Positions 57,790 through 64,000 of a DNA stretch of 64,000 nt are shown here, piece after piece; the first letter of the stretch is position 1; each line of letters begins with the position of its first letter. The DNA is taken from contig JAGDVP010000025.1 in the NCBI GenBank assembly GCA_023255735.1, positions 21,256 through 85,255 on the forward strand, read 5' to 3'. Under the pieces are notes generated by a model, which saw only the letters and a list, made by a program, of their open reading frames with translations, searched no databases and was not told where the DNA came from. The stretch is from Halothiobacillus sp. (lineage in GTDB: Bacteria > Pseudomonadota > Gammaproteobacteria > Halothiobacillales > Halothiobacillaceae). A program made the position numbers and the translations under genes.

Positions 57790-58016
57790 GAATCCCTAAC
57801 GGTCGGCTAAGCCCGAAAAACCCAAAGAGCACTACCTATTGTGTTTATATTTTTCACAAACACTTTGGTTGGTGGTAAGCGTGGGTTGACTTTCCGCCCG
57901 CTCTATCCAAGAATCATGGCTGTCAAGTGGCCTTGTGTCTGGGATTACATCGCAGTCACCCCCGCTTTTAATCAAGAACGCAACCCCAACACCTCTAAAA
58001 TTCAGGATGGAAAAAG

Positions 58017-60890
58017 ATGGAACCCGTCACTCCGAACGAAACTCAGCGCTCAGCCGCCTTCACGCCCCCCGCGACACCCGTCATGAATGCCAGCATCGAG
58101 ACTGCCACCACAATCCCCGGCCAACTGCGCATCATCCGACGCAATGGCAAAGTTACCGCTTTTGATGAATCAAAAATTAAAGTCGCCATGACTAAAGCAT
58201 TTTTAGCGGTAGAAGGCGGCGGTGCGGCGGTTTCTATGCGGGTGCATGATCTTGTCAATGCGCTATCGGCTCAAATCACGCATGCCTTAATGCGGCGGAT
58301 GCCGGGCGGCGGCACGGTGCATATCGAAGATATTCAAGATCAAGTTGAATTGGCACTCATGCGCGAAGGCCATCACAAAGTGGCTCGGGCTTATGTGTTG
58401 TATCGCGATCAGCAAGCGCAAAAACGTGCCGCCGAACAAACGGTTGTGGCGCCCGTCGCCAGCATTCTTCACGTAACCCATGTCGATGGCAGCCGTGCGC
58501 CGCTCGATTTGCCCCGCCTGCATGCCCTCGTAAACGAGGCTTGCAGCAACCTTAATGATGTCGATGCGCAGGCTGTAATCCAAGAGACGCTGCGCAATTT
58601 ATTTGATGGCGTAGCGATCAAAGAAGTGAATACCGCCCTTGTTATGAGTGCGCGCACATTAATCGAAAGCGACCCCAACTATTCGTTTGTAGCGGCACGT
58701 TTGCTGCTAGATAGTATTCGTACCGATGCCTTGAGCTTTCTTAAGCAGCCACAAACAGTCTGCACGCAATCGGAACTCGCCGGTTTATTTACCGAGTATT
58801 TTCACGCCTATATCCACGCCGGTATCGAGCATGGGCTGCTTGACCCCACTTTGCGTCAATATGATTTAAACCGTTTGGCTGCCGCCATTGATACCACGCA
58901 GGATCTGCAATTTAGCTACCTTGGTTTGCAAACCTTATTTGATCGGTATTTTCTGCATCAAGATGGGGTGCGCTTTGAGCTGCCCCAAGCGTTCTTTATG
59001 CGGGTGGCGATGGGGTTGGCGATTAATGAAATCGACCGCGAAGCCCATGCCATTGAGTTTTATAAGCTGCTTTCTTCTTTCGACTTTATGAGCAGCACCC
59101 CTACGCTGTTTAATTCTGGCACCTTGCGCCCTCAATTATCCAGCTGCTACCTCACCACCGTGCCGGATGATTTAGATGGCATTTTTGGTGCAATTAAAGA
59201 TAACGCCCTGCTTTCAAAATTTGCCGGCGGCTTGGGGAATGATTGGTCGCGCGTTCGCGCGTTGTCTAGCCACATCAAAGGCACCAATGGTAAATCTCAA
59301 GGTGTTGTGCCGTTTTTGAAGGTAGCCAACGACACCGCCGTGGCGGTAAATCAAGGCGGCAAACGCAAAGGTGCCGTATGCGCCTATCTTGAAACCTGGC
59401 ATTTGGATATCGAAGAGTTTTTGGATTTGCGCAAAAATACCGGTGATGATCGTCGTCGCACGCACGATATGAACACCGCCAACTGGGTACCGGATTTATT
59501 CATGCAGCGCGTGATGGAAGATGCCGAATGGACCCTGTTTTCACCCGCTGACTGCCCCGATCTGCACGATTTAACCGGCAAAGCATTCGAAAAGGCGTAT
59601 TTGGGCTATGAAGCGTTGGTTGATGCCGGTCGCTTCAAAAACTATCGGCGCATTAAAGCCACCAGCTTGTGGCGCAAAATGCTGTCAATGCTGTTTGAAA
59701 CTGGCCACCCCTGGATCACCTTTAAAGACCCCTGCAATATTCGTTACACCAACCAGCATGTGGGTGTGGTGCACTCCTCAAATTTGTGCACTGAAATCAC
59801 CCTGCATACCAACGATCAAGAAATTGCCGTCTGTAATTTAGGCTCGGTTAATCTTGCGCAGCACGTAACGGAAGCAGGTTTAGATCATGCCAAACTTGAG
59901 CGCACCATTAAAACCGCCATGCGCATGCTCGATAACGTGATCGAATACAATTTTTACGCTGTGCCGCAAGCGCGAAATTCTAATTTGCGCCACCGCCCGG
60001 TAGGTTTGGGGATTATGGGATTTCAAGATGCCTTACACATCCAGAAAATCCCCTATTCGTCTGATGCAGCCGTGCAATTTGCCGACCGATCTATGGAGGC
60101 GGTCAGCTACTTGGCCATTAGCGCTTCGAGCGATTTAGCCGCGCTGCGGGGCAAATACCCGAGTTATGAGGGCTCCTTATGGAGCAGAGGCATTATGCCC
60201 ATCGACTCCATCGAACTATTAGCCGAGGCGCGAGGCCAATACTTGGTCATGAATCGTGACACTACGCTCGATTGGGATGCCCTGCGCGCCAAAGTCAAAG
60301 CGCAAGGCATGCGCAACTCCAACACCATGGCCATCGCGCCAACCGCGACTATTTCGAACATCTGCGGCGTGGCGCAATCCATCGAGCCCACGTTCGAGAA
60401 TTTATTTGTTAAATCCAACCTATCGGGTGAATTTACCGTCATCAATCCTTATCTTGTGCGCGATCTCAAAGCGATCGGCATTTGGGATGAGGTCATGGTG
60501 AACGATCTCAAATACTTCGACGGCAGCGTGCAGCAAATCGATCGCATTCCCGATGCGCTCAAAGCCCTGTATGCAACCGCCTTTGAGGTGGACCCGCGCT
60601 GGTTGATTGAAGCAGGCTCGCGTCGTCAAAAGTGGATCGACCAAGCACAATCGCTCAACTTGTACTTAGCCGATCCGTCTGGTCCGAAATTAGATCAAAT
60701 GTACAAAAATGCGTGGCTTGCGGGTTTGAAAACCACCTACTACCTGCGCGCCTCATCAAAAACCCGCGTCGAAAAAACAACCATGACCAAGCTTGATGGC
60801 AAATTACGTGGCGTGCAGTCAGATCCGATCAGCGAAGCGATGCCCAAGGCCTGCGCGATAGATGATCCGGGTTGTGAAGCCTGCCAATAA
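58017..60890 (+). CDS. nrdA: Class Ia-type ribonucleotide reductase large subunit NrdA (two ATP-cones)
   Basis: Reduces ribonucleoside diphosphates with NrdB. The 957-residue protein is the long form with two ATP-cone regions (about 36-130 and 150-240), as in Pseudomonas-type enzymes. Catalytic residues are present: Cys377 (QLSSCYLTT), Cys591 and Glu593 (NLCTEITL), Cys606 (AVCNLGSVNL), and a C-terminal CEAC thiol pair near the end (CEACQ). The ATG at 58017 has AGGA upstream. It is followed at 36 bp by nrdB. DnaA boxes precede it. Confidence 0.96.
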   Translation: MEPVTPNETQRSAAFTPPATPVMNASIETATTIPGQLRIIRRNGKVTAFDESKIKVAMTKAFLAVEGGGAAVSMRVHDLVNALSAQITHALMRRMPGGGTVHIEDIQDQVELALMREGHHKVARAYVLYRDQQAQKRAAEQTVVAPVASILHVTHVDGSRAPLDLPRLHALVNEACSNLNDVDAQAVIQETLRNLFDGVAIKEVNTALVMSARTLIESDPNYSFVAARLLLDSIRTDALSFLKQPQTVCTQSELAGLFTEYFHAYIHAGIEHGLLDPTLRQYDLNRLAAAIDTTQDLQFSYLGLQTLFDRYFLHQDGVRFELPQAFFMRVAMGLAINEIDREAHAIEFYKLLSSFDFMSSTPTLFNSGTLRPQLSSCYLTTVPDDLDGIFGAIKDNALLSKFAGGLGNDWSRVRALSSHIKGTNGKSQGVVPFLKVANDTAVAVNQGGKRKGAVCAYLETWHLDIEEFLDLRKNTGDDRRRTHDMNTANWVPDLFMQRVMEDAEWTLFSPADCPDLHDLTGKAFEKAYLGYEALVDAGRFKNYRRIKATSLWRKMLSMLFETGHPWITFKDPCNIRYTNQHVGVVHSSNLCTEITLHTNDQEIAVCNLGSVNLAQHVTEAGLDHAKLERTIKTAMRMLDNVIEYNFYAVPQARNSNLRHRPVGLGIMGFQDALHIQKIPYSSDAAVQFADRSMEAVSYLAISASSDLAALRGKYPSYEGSLWSRGIMPIDSIELLAEARGQYLVMNRDTTLDWDALRAKVKAQGMRNSNTMAIAPTATISNICGVAQSIEPTFENLFVKSNLSGEFTVINPYLVRDLKAIGIWDEVMVNDLKYFDGSVQQIDRIPDALKALYATAFEVDPRWLIEAGSRRQKWIDQAQSLNLYLADPSGPKLDQMYKNAWLAGLKTTYYLRASSKTRVEKTTMTKLDGKLRGVQSDPISEAMPKACAIDDPGCEACQ

Positions 60891-60926
60891 ATACCAACCA
60901 AGAGTCGTTAAATTAAGGAGTCAACC

Positions 60927-62081
60927 ATGTTGAACTGGAATGAATCAGAAGCGATCAAATCACCGCTGCATGAAATTAATCTGGGCGCACAACCGCAACA
61001 CGTCGCAAGCTCGGCGCAAGAGGAAGGGCACACTTTAACGGGCTTAGAAGGCATTGAAACCAACGCCGGCCGGGTAGATGTTTCTGCCAAACGCATCATT
61101 AATGCCACCGCCGATGTGAATCAACTTTTGCCGATGAAATACACCTGGGCATGGGAGAAATACCTCGCTGGCTGCAACAACCACTGGATGCCCACCGAAG
61201 TATCCATGCAGGCCGACATCGCCCTATGGAAAGGCCGCGAGGGCTTAACCGCCGACGAGCGCGCCATGATTATGCGCAACTTAGGCTTTTTTGCGACCGC
61301 AGAAAGTTTGGTCGCCAACAACATCGTGCTGGCCATCTACAAGCAAATCACAAACCCCGAGTGCCGCCAATATTTGCTGCGCCAAGCCTTTGAAGAGGCG
61401 GTTCATACCCACACATTCCAGTACATCGTGGAAAGCTTAGGTCTGGCCGAAGGCGAGCTCTTCAATATGTACCGTGAAGTGCCATCAATTACCGCCAAAG
61501 ATGCTTGGGCACTGAAATACACCAAAAACCTCGCTGATGGACAGTTTGATACCAGCACTACCCAAGGTGCACAGGATTTTATGCGCGATTTGGTCGCGTT
61601 TTATGTCGTGTTTGAAGGCATGTGGTTTTACACCGGCTTTGCGCAAATCTTGTCCTTAGGCCGGCGCAATAAAATGACCGGCATCGCCGAGCAATACCAA
61701 TACATCATGCGCGATGAATCCATCCACATGAATTTTGGGATCGATCTTATTAACCAGATCAAAATTGAAAACCCACATCTGTGGACCGAGCAATTCAAGG
61801 CGGAAATCAGCGCCATGTTGCATGAAGCTGCAGAGCTGGAAGTTGCTTATGCACGCGACACGATGCCGCACGGTTTATTGGGTCTTAATGCCGAAATGTG
61901 TGCCGAGTATTTACACTTCATCGCTAACCGCCGCTGCAACCAAATCGGTTTAGCAGAATTGTTCCCCGGAGCCAGCAACCCATTCCCTTGGATGAGTGAA
62001 GTAATCGACCTTAAAAAAGAAAAAAACTTCTTTGAAACCCGAGTAACCGATTACCAAACTGGGGGCGCCTTAAGCTGGTAA
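60927..62081 (+). CDS. nrdB: Ribonucleotide reductase small subunit NrdB, subclass Ic signature
   Basis: Supplies the oxidant for NrdA. In the 384-residue protein the metal ligands are E126, E157, H160, E230, E264 and H267. Two positions differ from ordinary class Ia R2: the first ligand is Glu (ATAESL) where class Ia has Asp, and the radical-tyrosine site, seven residues after E157, is Phe164 ([10 protein letters not shown]). The same pair (Glu plus Phe) defines subclass Ic of Chlamydia trachomatis, which has a Mn(IV)/Fe(III) cofactor and no tyrosyl radical. Both codons (GAA, TTC) are clear in the DNA. A GGAG ribosome site precedes the ATG. Co-transcribed with nrdA and ended by a strong terminator. 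Confidence 0.93.
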   Translation: MLNWNESEAIKSPLHEINLGAQPQHVASSAQEEGHTLTGLEGIETNAGRVDVSAKRIINATADVNQLLPMKYTWAWEKYLAGCNNHWMPTEVSMQADIALWKGREGLTADERAMIMRNLGFFATAESLVANNIVLAIYKQITNPECRQYLLRQAFEEAVHTHTFQYIVESLGLAEGELFNMYREVPSITAKDAWALKYTKNLADGQFDTSTTQGAQDFMRDLVAFYVVFEGMWFYTGFAQILSLGRRNKMTGIAEQYQYIMRDESIHMNFGIDLINQIKIENPHLWTEQFKAEISAMLHEAAELEVAYARDTMPHGLLGLNAEMCAEYLHFIANRRCNQIGLAELFPGASNPFPWMSEVIDLKKEKNFFETRVTDYQTGGALSW

Positions 62082-62144
62082 CACTAATTTTTAAGTTAGT
62101 TATCAGATAAAGTTAACGCGGCACCAAGTCACTTATCTTATCTA

Positions 62145-62197
62145 GGGCGCTTTCATCAATCGAACAAATCGTTGCGCTTGATGAAAGCGCCCTTTTT
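62145..62197 (+). terminator. Strong intrinsic terminator of nrdAB
   Basis: GGGCGCTTTCATCAA (62145-62159) and TTGATGAAAGCGCCC (62178-62192) form a perfect 15-bp stem with an 18-base loop, followed by TTTTT. It separates nrdAB from the accessory genes that follow. The 62082-62314 gap holds nothing else except a direct repeat GTAACTT-GTAACTT just before the toxin gene. Confidence 0.9.
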
Positions 62198-62314
62198 GTA
62201 GCGACTTGAAAACCGCATTTTGCAACTAGCCGGGGTACTCGACCCCGTGGCGCAAGTGATCGACATTAACGCCCGGCGTAATGCTGGATAAAACACACGG
62301 GTAACTTGTAACTT

Positions 62315-62661
62315 ATGAGCTACACTAACCCCATGTGGGAACAAAGCGACTACCAAACGCCTGACGGCAAAATTCCCTACCGGGCATGGCTTGCCGGACT
62401 TGGCGACCGACAAGCACGCGCGCGCATCGTTGCCCGTGTCCTCCGCATGAAAGGCGGTAACTTTGGCGACTGTAAACCCATGCGTGAAGGCGTGTGGGAG
62501 CTACGCATTGACCACGGAACAGGCGCTACCGCGTGTATTACGCCAGATCGGGCAAGAAAATCATCTTGCTCCTAACCGGTGGCGACAAACGCACCCAGCA
62601 AACCGATATATCAACCGCCGTTCGCTACTGGCAGGACTGGCAAGCGAGGAACAAAATATGA
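62315..62661 (+). pseudogene. Frameshifted HigB/Gp49-like toxin gene
   Basis: RelE-superfamily toxin of the phage Gp49/HigB type, normally cleaving mRNA. The first frame reads MWEQSDYQTPDGKIPYRAW, LAGLGDRQARARIVARVLRM, then ELRIDHGTG at 62524. The rest (YRVYYARSGKKIILLLTGGD, ending YWQDWQARNKI) lies in another frame after two extra bases (GC at 62525-62526), so translation ends at 62575 with a wrong tail. The restored stop at 62661 overlaps the antitoxin ATG (ATGA), the usual toxin-first arrangement. Start may be 62315 or ATG 62333. A sequencing error is possible. Confidence 0.78.
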
Positions 62662-62987
62662 ACCGCCCCGACATCCCCCATGAAGAAACCATTATCGAGC
62701 TGATGCGCGAAGACCCGGCATTTGCAGAAGAACTGCTGGCCGTGGTGCTAGAAGAAGTTGATGAACCGGGCGGACGCGAAGCCCTGCTAACAGCATTGCG
62801 CTGTTTTGCCGAAGCAAAAGGCATGAGCGCCATTGCGCAAGAAACCGGGTTATCCCGCGAAAGCCTCTACCGCGCCTTATCCACGCGCGGCAACCCAACG
62901 CTTAAAACCCTGCTGGCGGTACTCAAAGCCACGGGCTTGAAATTAGGTATTGAACGCAATCACCAGACGGCCAACATAACCGCATAA
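62658..62987 (+). CDS. HigA-like antitoxin (addiction module antidote)
   Basis: Helix-turn-helix antitoxin paired with the preceding HigB-like gene. The 109-residue protein has an acidic N-terminal part that should bind toxin (IIELMREDPAFAEELLAVVLEEVD) and a C-terminal XRE-type HTH (AIAQETGLSRESLYRALSTRGNPTLKTLLAVLKATGLKLGI). ATG 62658 overlaps the toxin stop by four bases. Unlike the toxin it is intact. Confidence 0.85.
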   Translation: MNRPDIPHEETIIELMREDPAFAEELLAVVLEEVDEPGGREALLTALRCFAEAKGMSAIAQETGLSRESLYRALSTRGNPTLKTLLAVLKATGLKLGIERNHQTANITA

Positions 62988-63054
62988 AACAAAACCCGCC
63001 GGATGTTTGGCGCATCAAGCGGGCTTCTAACCATAACGCAAAAAGGGCTTTGCA

Positions 63055-63378
63055 ATGGCTGATTTACAGTTTACCGAATGGGATTTATTAAAACTGCACG
63101 ACACACTAACTTTAGTCGAGGCAGCTTGCGTAATCATTGGTTCATTGCCAGCGAGAATTACAAAATATGGTGAGGAAAACATGCCTTCTTTTGGACATTG
63201 GGAATACAACGAGTGGGTGGCTGACCCCCGCGACGATCAATTAGAAACTGTCACAAAAGCATTAATGAGGGCTGTTCGTAATGACAAAGGATTTAGTTTA
63301 TCAACAAACCATTTTGATGATGATTTACCCAATCCATGGATTGCCGAAATCAGTATTAGCGAATTAAAAAATGGCTAA
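63055..63378 (+). CDS. Accessory hypothetical protein, 5' part of a split gene
   Basis: A 107-residue frame (starts MADLQFTEWDLLKLHDTLTLVEAACVIIG) of a family often found on mobile elements; the N-terminal LTL.EAAC..IG motif is typical. It is more AT-rich than the core genes. The frame ends at TAA (63376-63378), but the next frame continues directly with KKWLNSKNVHPAFFFGEPTKDPDYMNPNHPRY, so it is probably one gene broken by a -1 shift at the A6 run, giving about 224 residues in all. Function unknown. Confidence 0.6.
   Translation: MADLQFTEWDLLKLHDTLTLVEAACVIIGSLPARITKYGEENMPSFGHWEYNEWVADPRDDQLETVTKALMRAVRNDKGFSLSTNHFDDDLPNPWIAEISISELKNG
63366..63372 (+). other. A-AAA-AAT slippery heptamer in phase
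   Basis: The heptamer A-AAA-AAT spans 63366-63372, with zero-frame codons AAA and AAT. A -1 shift there joins the 63055 frame to the 63438 frame and skips the TAA just downstream. Either this is programmed frameshifting or one A has been lost from an A7 run (TTA AAA AAA TGG would be open). Confidence 0.45.
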
Positions 63379-63437
63379 ATAGCAAAAACGTACACCCTGC
63401 ATTCTTTTTCGGAGAACCTACAAAAGACCCTGACTAT

Positions 63438-63728
63438 ATGAACCCAAACCACCCCCGCTATTCGGCAAAACTAGCCGCTGCTGTACGGGTTCGGCTGGCG
63501 ATGGATGATGAGGAACTTACGCGCGGAAAATCGACGATCAACGCCATGGAAGCATGGCTAGAAACTCGTTATAAGGAACTTGATTTGTTACATGAAGGCA
63601 CAAGGAACAACACCGCAATAAAAGAATGCGCAAAAGTGGCAAACTGGAACACTAAAGGCGGGGCAACCAAAACCCCCGAACCCAGCAACCCACCCACCCC
63701 ATTAAATCAAGATAAAACAGTAGGATAA
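63438..63728 (+). CDS. Accessory hypothetical protein, 3' part of a split gene
   Basis: A 96-residue frame (starts MNPNHPRYSAKLAAAVRVRLAM) matching the C-terminal half of the same accessory family: NPNHPRYSAKLAAAV, TRGKSTINAMEAWLETRYKEL, and IKECAKVANWNTKGGATKTPEP. The ATG may be only an internal Met, as the open frame continues upstream to the slippery A-tract. Likely translated, if at all, as part of the longer product. Confidence 0.6.
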   Translation: MNPNHPRYSAKLAAAVRVRLAMDDEELTRGKSTINAMEAWLETRYKELDLLHEGTRNNTAIKECAKVANWNTKGGATKTPEPSNPPTPLNQDKTVG

Positions 63729-63771
63729 ATTGATTTAATTTTATTACCCCTTGTGGGTTCTGCTCAAACCC

Positions 63772-63808
63772 ACCCACCCCTTAAGTAATTTTAAGGGGTG
63801 GGTTTTTT
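63772..63808 (+). terminator. Intrinsic terminator of the accessory gene
   Basis: ACCCACCCCTTAA (63772-63784) and TTAAGGGGTGGGT (63791-63803) form a perfect 13-bp stem with a six-base loop, followed by TTTTTT. Confidence 0.88.
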
Positions 63809-63889
63809 ATAACCTGCCCACCTATTCGGGCAAGATCACCGCCTCTAACCTGCATTCCGTGACTTAACCAAGCCCACGGAGGCACCTCA

Positions 63890-63967
63890 ATGAACGATCA
63901 AACCATTCAATGTCAAACAGCGTCGAAAACTGACCACCCAACAGCGTCCAATTTTGACCAGGGTTTA
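63890..63967 (+). pseudogene. Start of a gene truncated by an IS insertion
   Basis: GGAGG lies seven bases before an ATG at 63890. The frame encodes MNDQTIQ and then runs into IS end sequence at about 63911, ending at 63967. The good ribosome site suggests this was a real gene start, now cut by the IS. The original product is unknown. Confidence 0.4.
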
Positions 63968-64000
63968 GGCTGAATTTTTGCGCTGTTTGAAGCGGTAAGA
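63911..64000 (-). mobile_element. IS21-family element end (continues past the window)
   Basis: From TGTCAAACAG onward, two 23-bp imperfect direct repeats start at 63917 and 63941, both of the form ACAGCGTC...TGACCA. Multiple such repeats near the end are typical of IS21-family elements. The end of an istB-like gene follows on the minus strand. The element was probably inserted into the gene starting at 63890. Confidence 0.6.
63965..64000 (-). CDS. istB: IstB-like IS21 helper ATPase, C-terminal fragment
   Basis: Only the last 11 residues and stop are inside the window: SYRFKQRKNSA. IstB proteins often end with a SYR-x-K basic tail, and the position next to IS21-like end repeats supports this. 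The frame is open to the window edge. Identification rests on a very short piece and on context. Confidence 0.45.
   Translation of the reverse strand, partial: SYRFKQRKNSA

Noticed and set aside
57841..58086. 81-codon frame in front of nrdA
   Set aside because: It overlaps the nrdA start and lacks a domain or ribosome site; the region is better explained as a regulatory leader.
1..64000. CRISPR arrays, rRNA or tRNA genes
   Set aside because: No regularly spaced repeats and no rRNA or cloverleaf tRNA sequences were seen on either strand.

Overview
The window is a contiguous piece of a Gram-negative, motile, respiring gammaproteobacterial chromosome. The evidence is flagellar export and switch genes, lipid A/KDO genes in the exbB-exbD-msbA-lpxK-ycaR-kdsB order, ubiquinone genes (ubiA, ubiB, ubiJ) and periplasmic c-type cytochromes. 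A plant-type proton-pumping P-ATPase, a methylthioinosine phosphorylase and DUF1415/DUF2288 proteins would fit a chemolithotroph or other environmental gammaproteobacterium (for example a Halothiobacillus-like lineage), but genus cannot be assigned from the sequence alone. Almost every gene is core-like; only the last ~1.8 kb, and a few short scars, look mobile.

Layout. 1-5.85 kb: fliL-fliM-fliN-fliO-fliP-fliQ-fliR-flhB on the minus strand (flhB cut by the window edge), followed by a diguanylate cyclase gene. 7-10.8 kb: homoserine dehydrogenase, AlaC-type aminotransferase and threonine synthase (minus). 11-13.6 kb: nagZ, hypoxanthine phosphoribosyltransferase and methylthioinosine phosphorylase (minus); the last enzyme makes hypoxanthine and the second consumes it. 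13.6-21.4 kb: a possible tiny gene or sRNA, a dienelactone hydrolase, a P3A-type ATPase, DUF1415, an ElaB/YqjE/YqjK-like membrane trio, a BaiN-type flavoprotein and scpB. 21.4-25 kb: znuACB behind a clear Zur-like palindrome, then a PPK2 kinase. 25-31 kb: dusA-ubiB-ubiJ, a CHAD protein, a J-domain protein. 31-39.9 kb: an Atm1-type exporter coupled to a CIA30 protein, a 2OG-Fe oxygenase, cytochrome c', ubiA, a gamma carbonic anhydrase, an entericidin, a DtxR-family regulator, an Old Yellow Enzyme, DUF2288 and a cupin. 39.9-48 kb: the lipid A/KDO and ExbBD block, a DUF4139 protein and DAHP synthase.

48-57.6 kb: a degraded Txe/YoeB toxin with a hairpin after it, an EamA transporter, a ChrR-like bicupin, a nitroreductase, a zinc alcohol dehydrogenase, a UDP-glucuronate epimerase-like gene, a TetR-HlyD-permease-ATPase efflux operon whose HlyD gene is frameshifted, and a cytochrome gene split by a 271-bp MITE. 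57.6-62.2 kb: nrdA-nrdB behind DnaA boxes, closed by a strong terminator. 62.3-64 kb: accessory tail with a frameshifted HigB-like toxin, an intact antitoxin, a gene split at a slippery A-tract, and the end of an IS21-type element.

The most notable observation is in NrdB. The residue at the radical-tyrosine position is Phe (F164) and the first metal ligand is Glu (E126) rather than Asp. This is the signature of the tyrosyl-radical-free, Mn/Fe subclass Ic ribonucleotide reductase known from Chlamydia. Other points of interest are the MITE, a possible -1 frameshift heptamer in phase, a Cys-rich insertion in threonine synthase, and a 32-codon reading frame ending just before a terminator.
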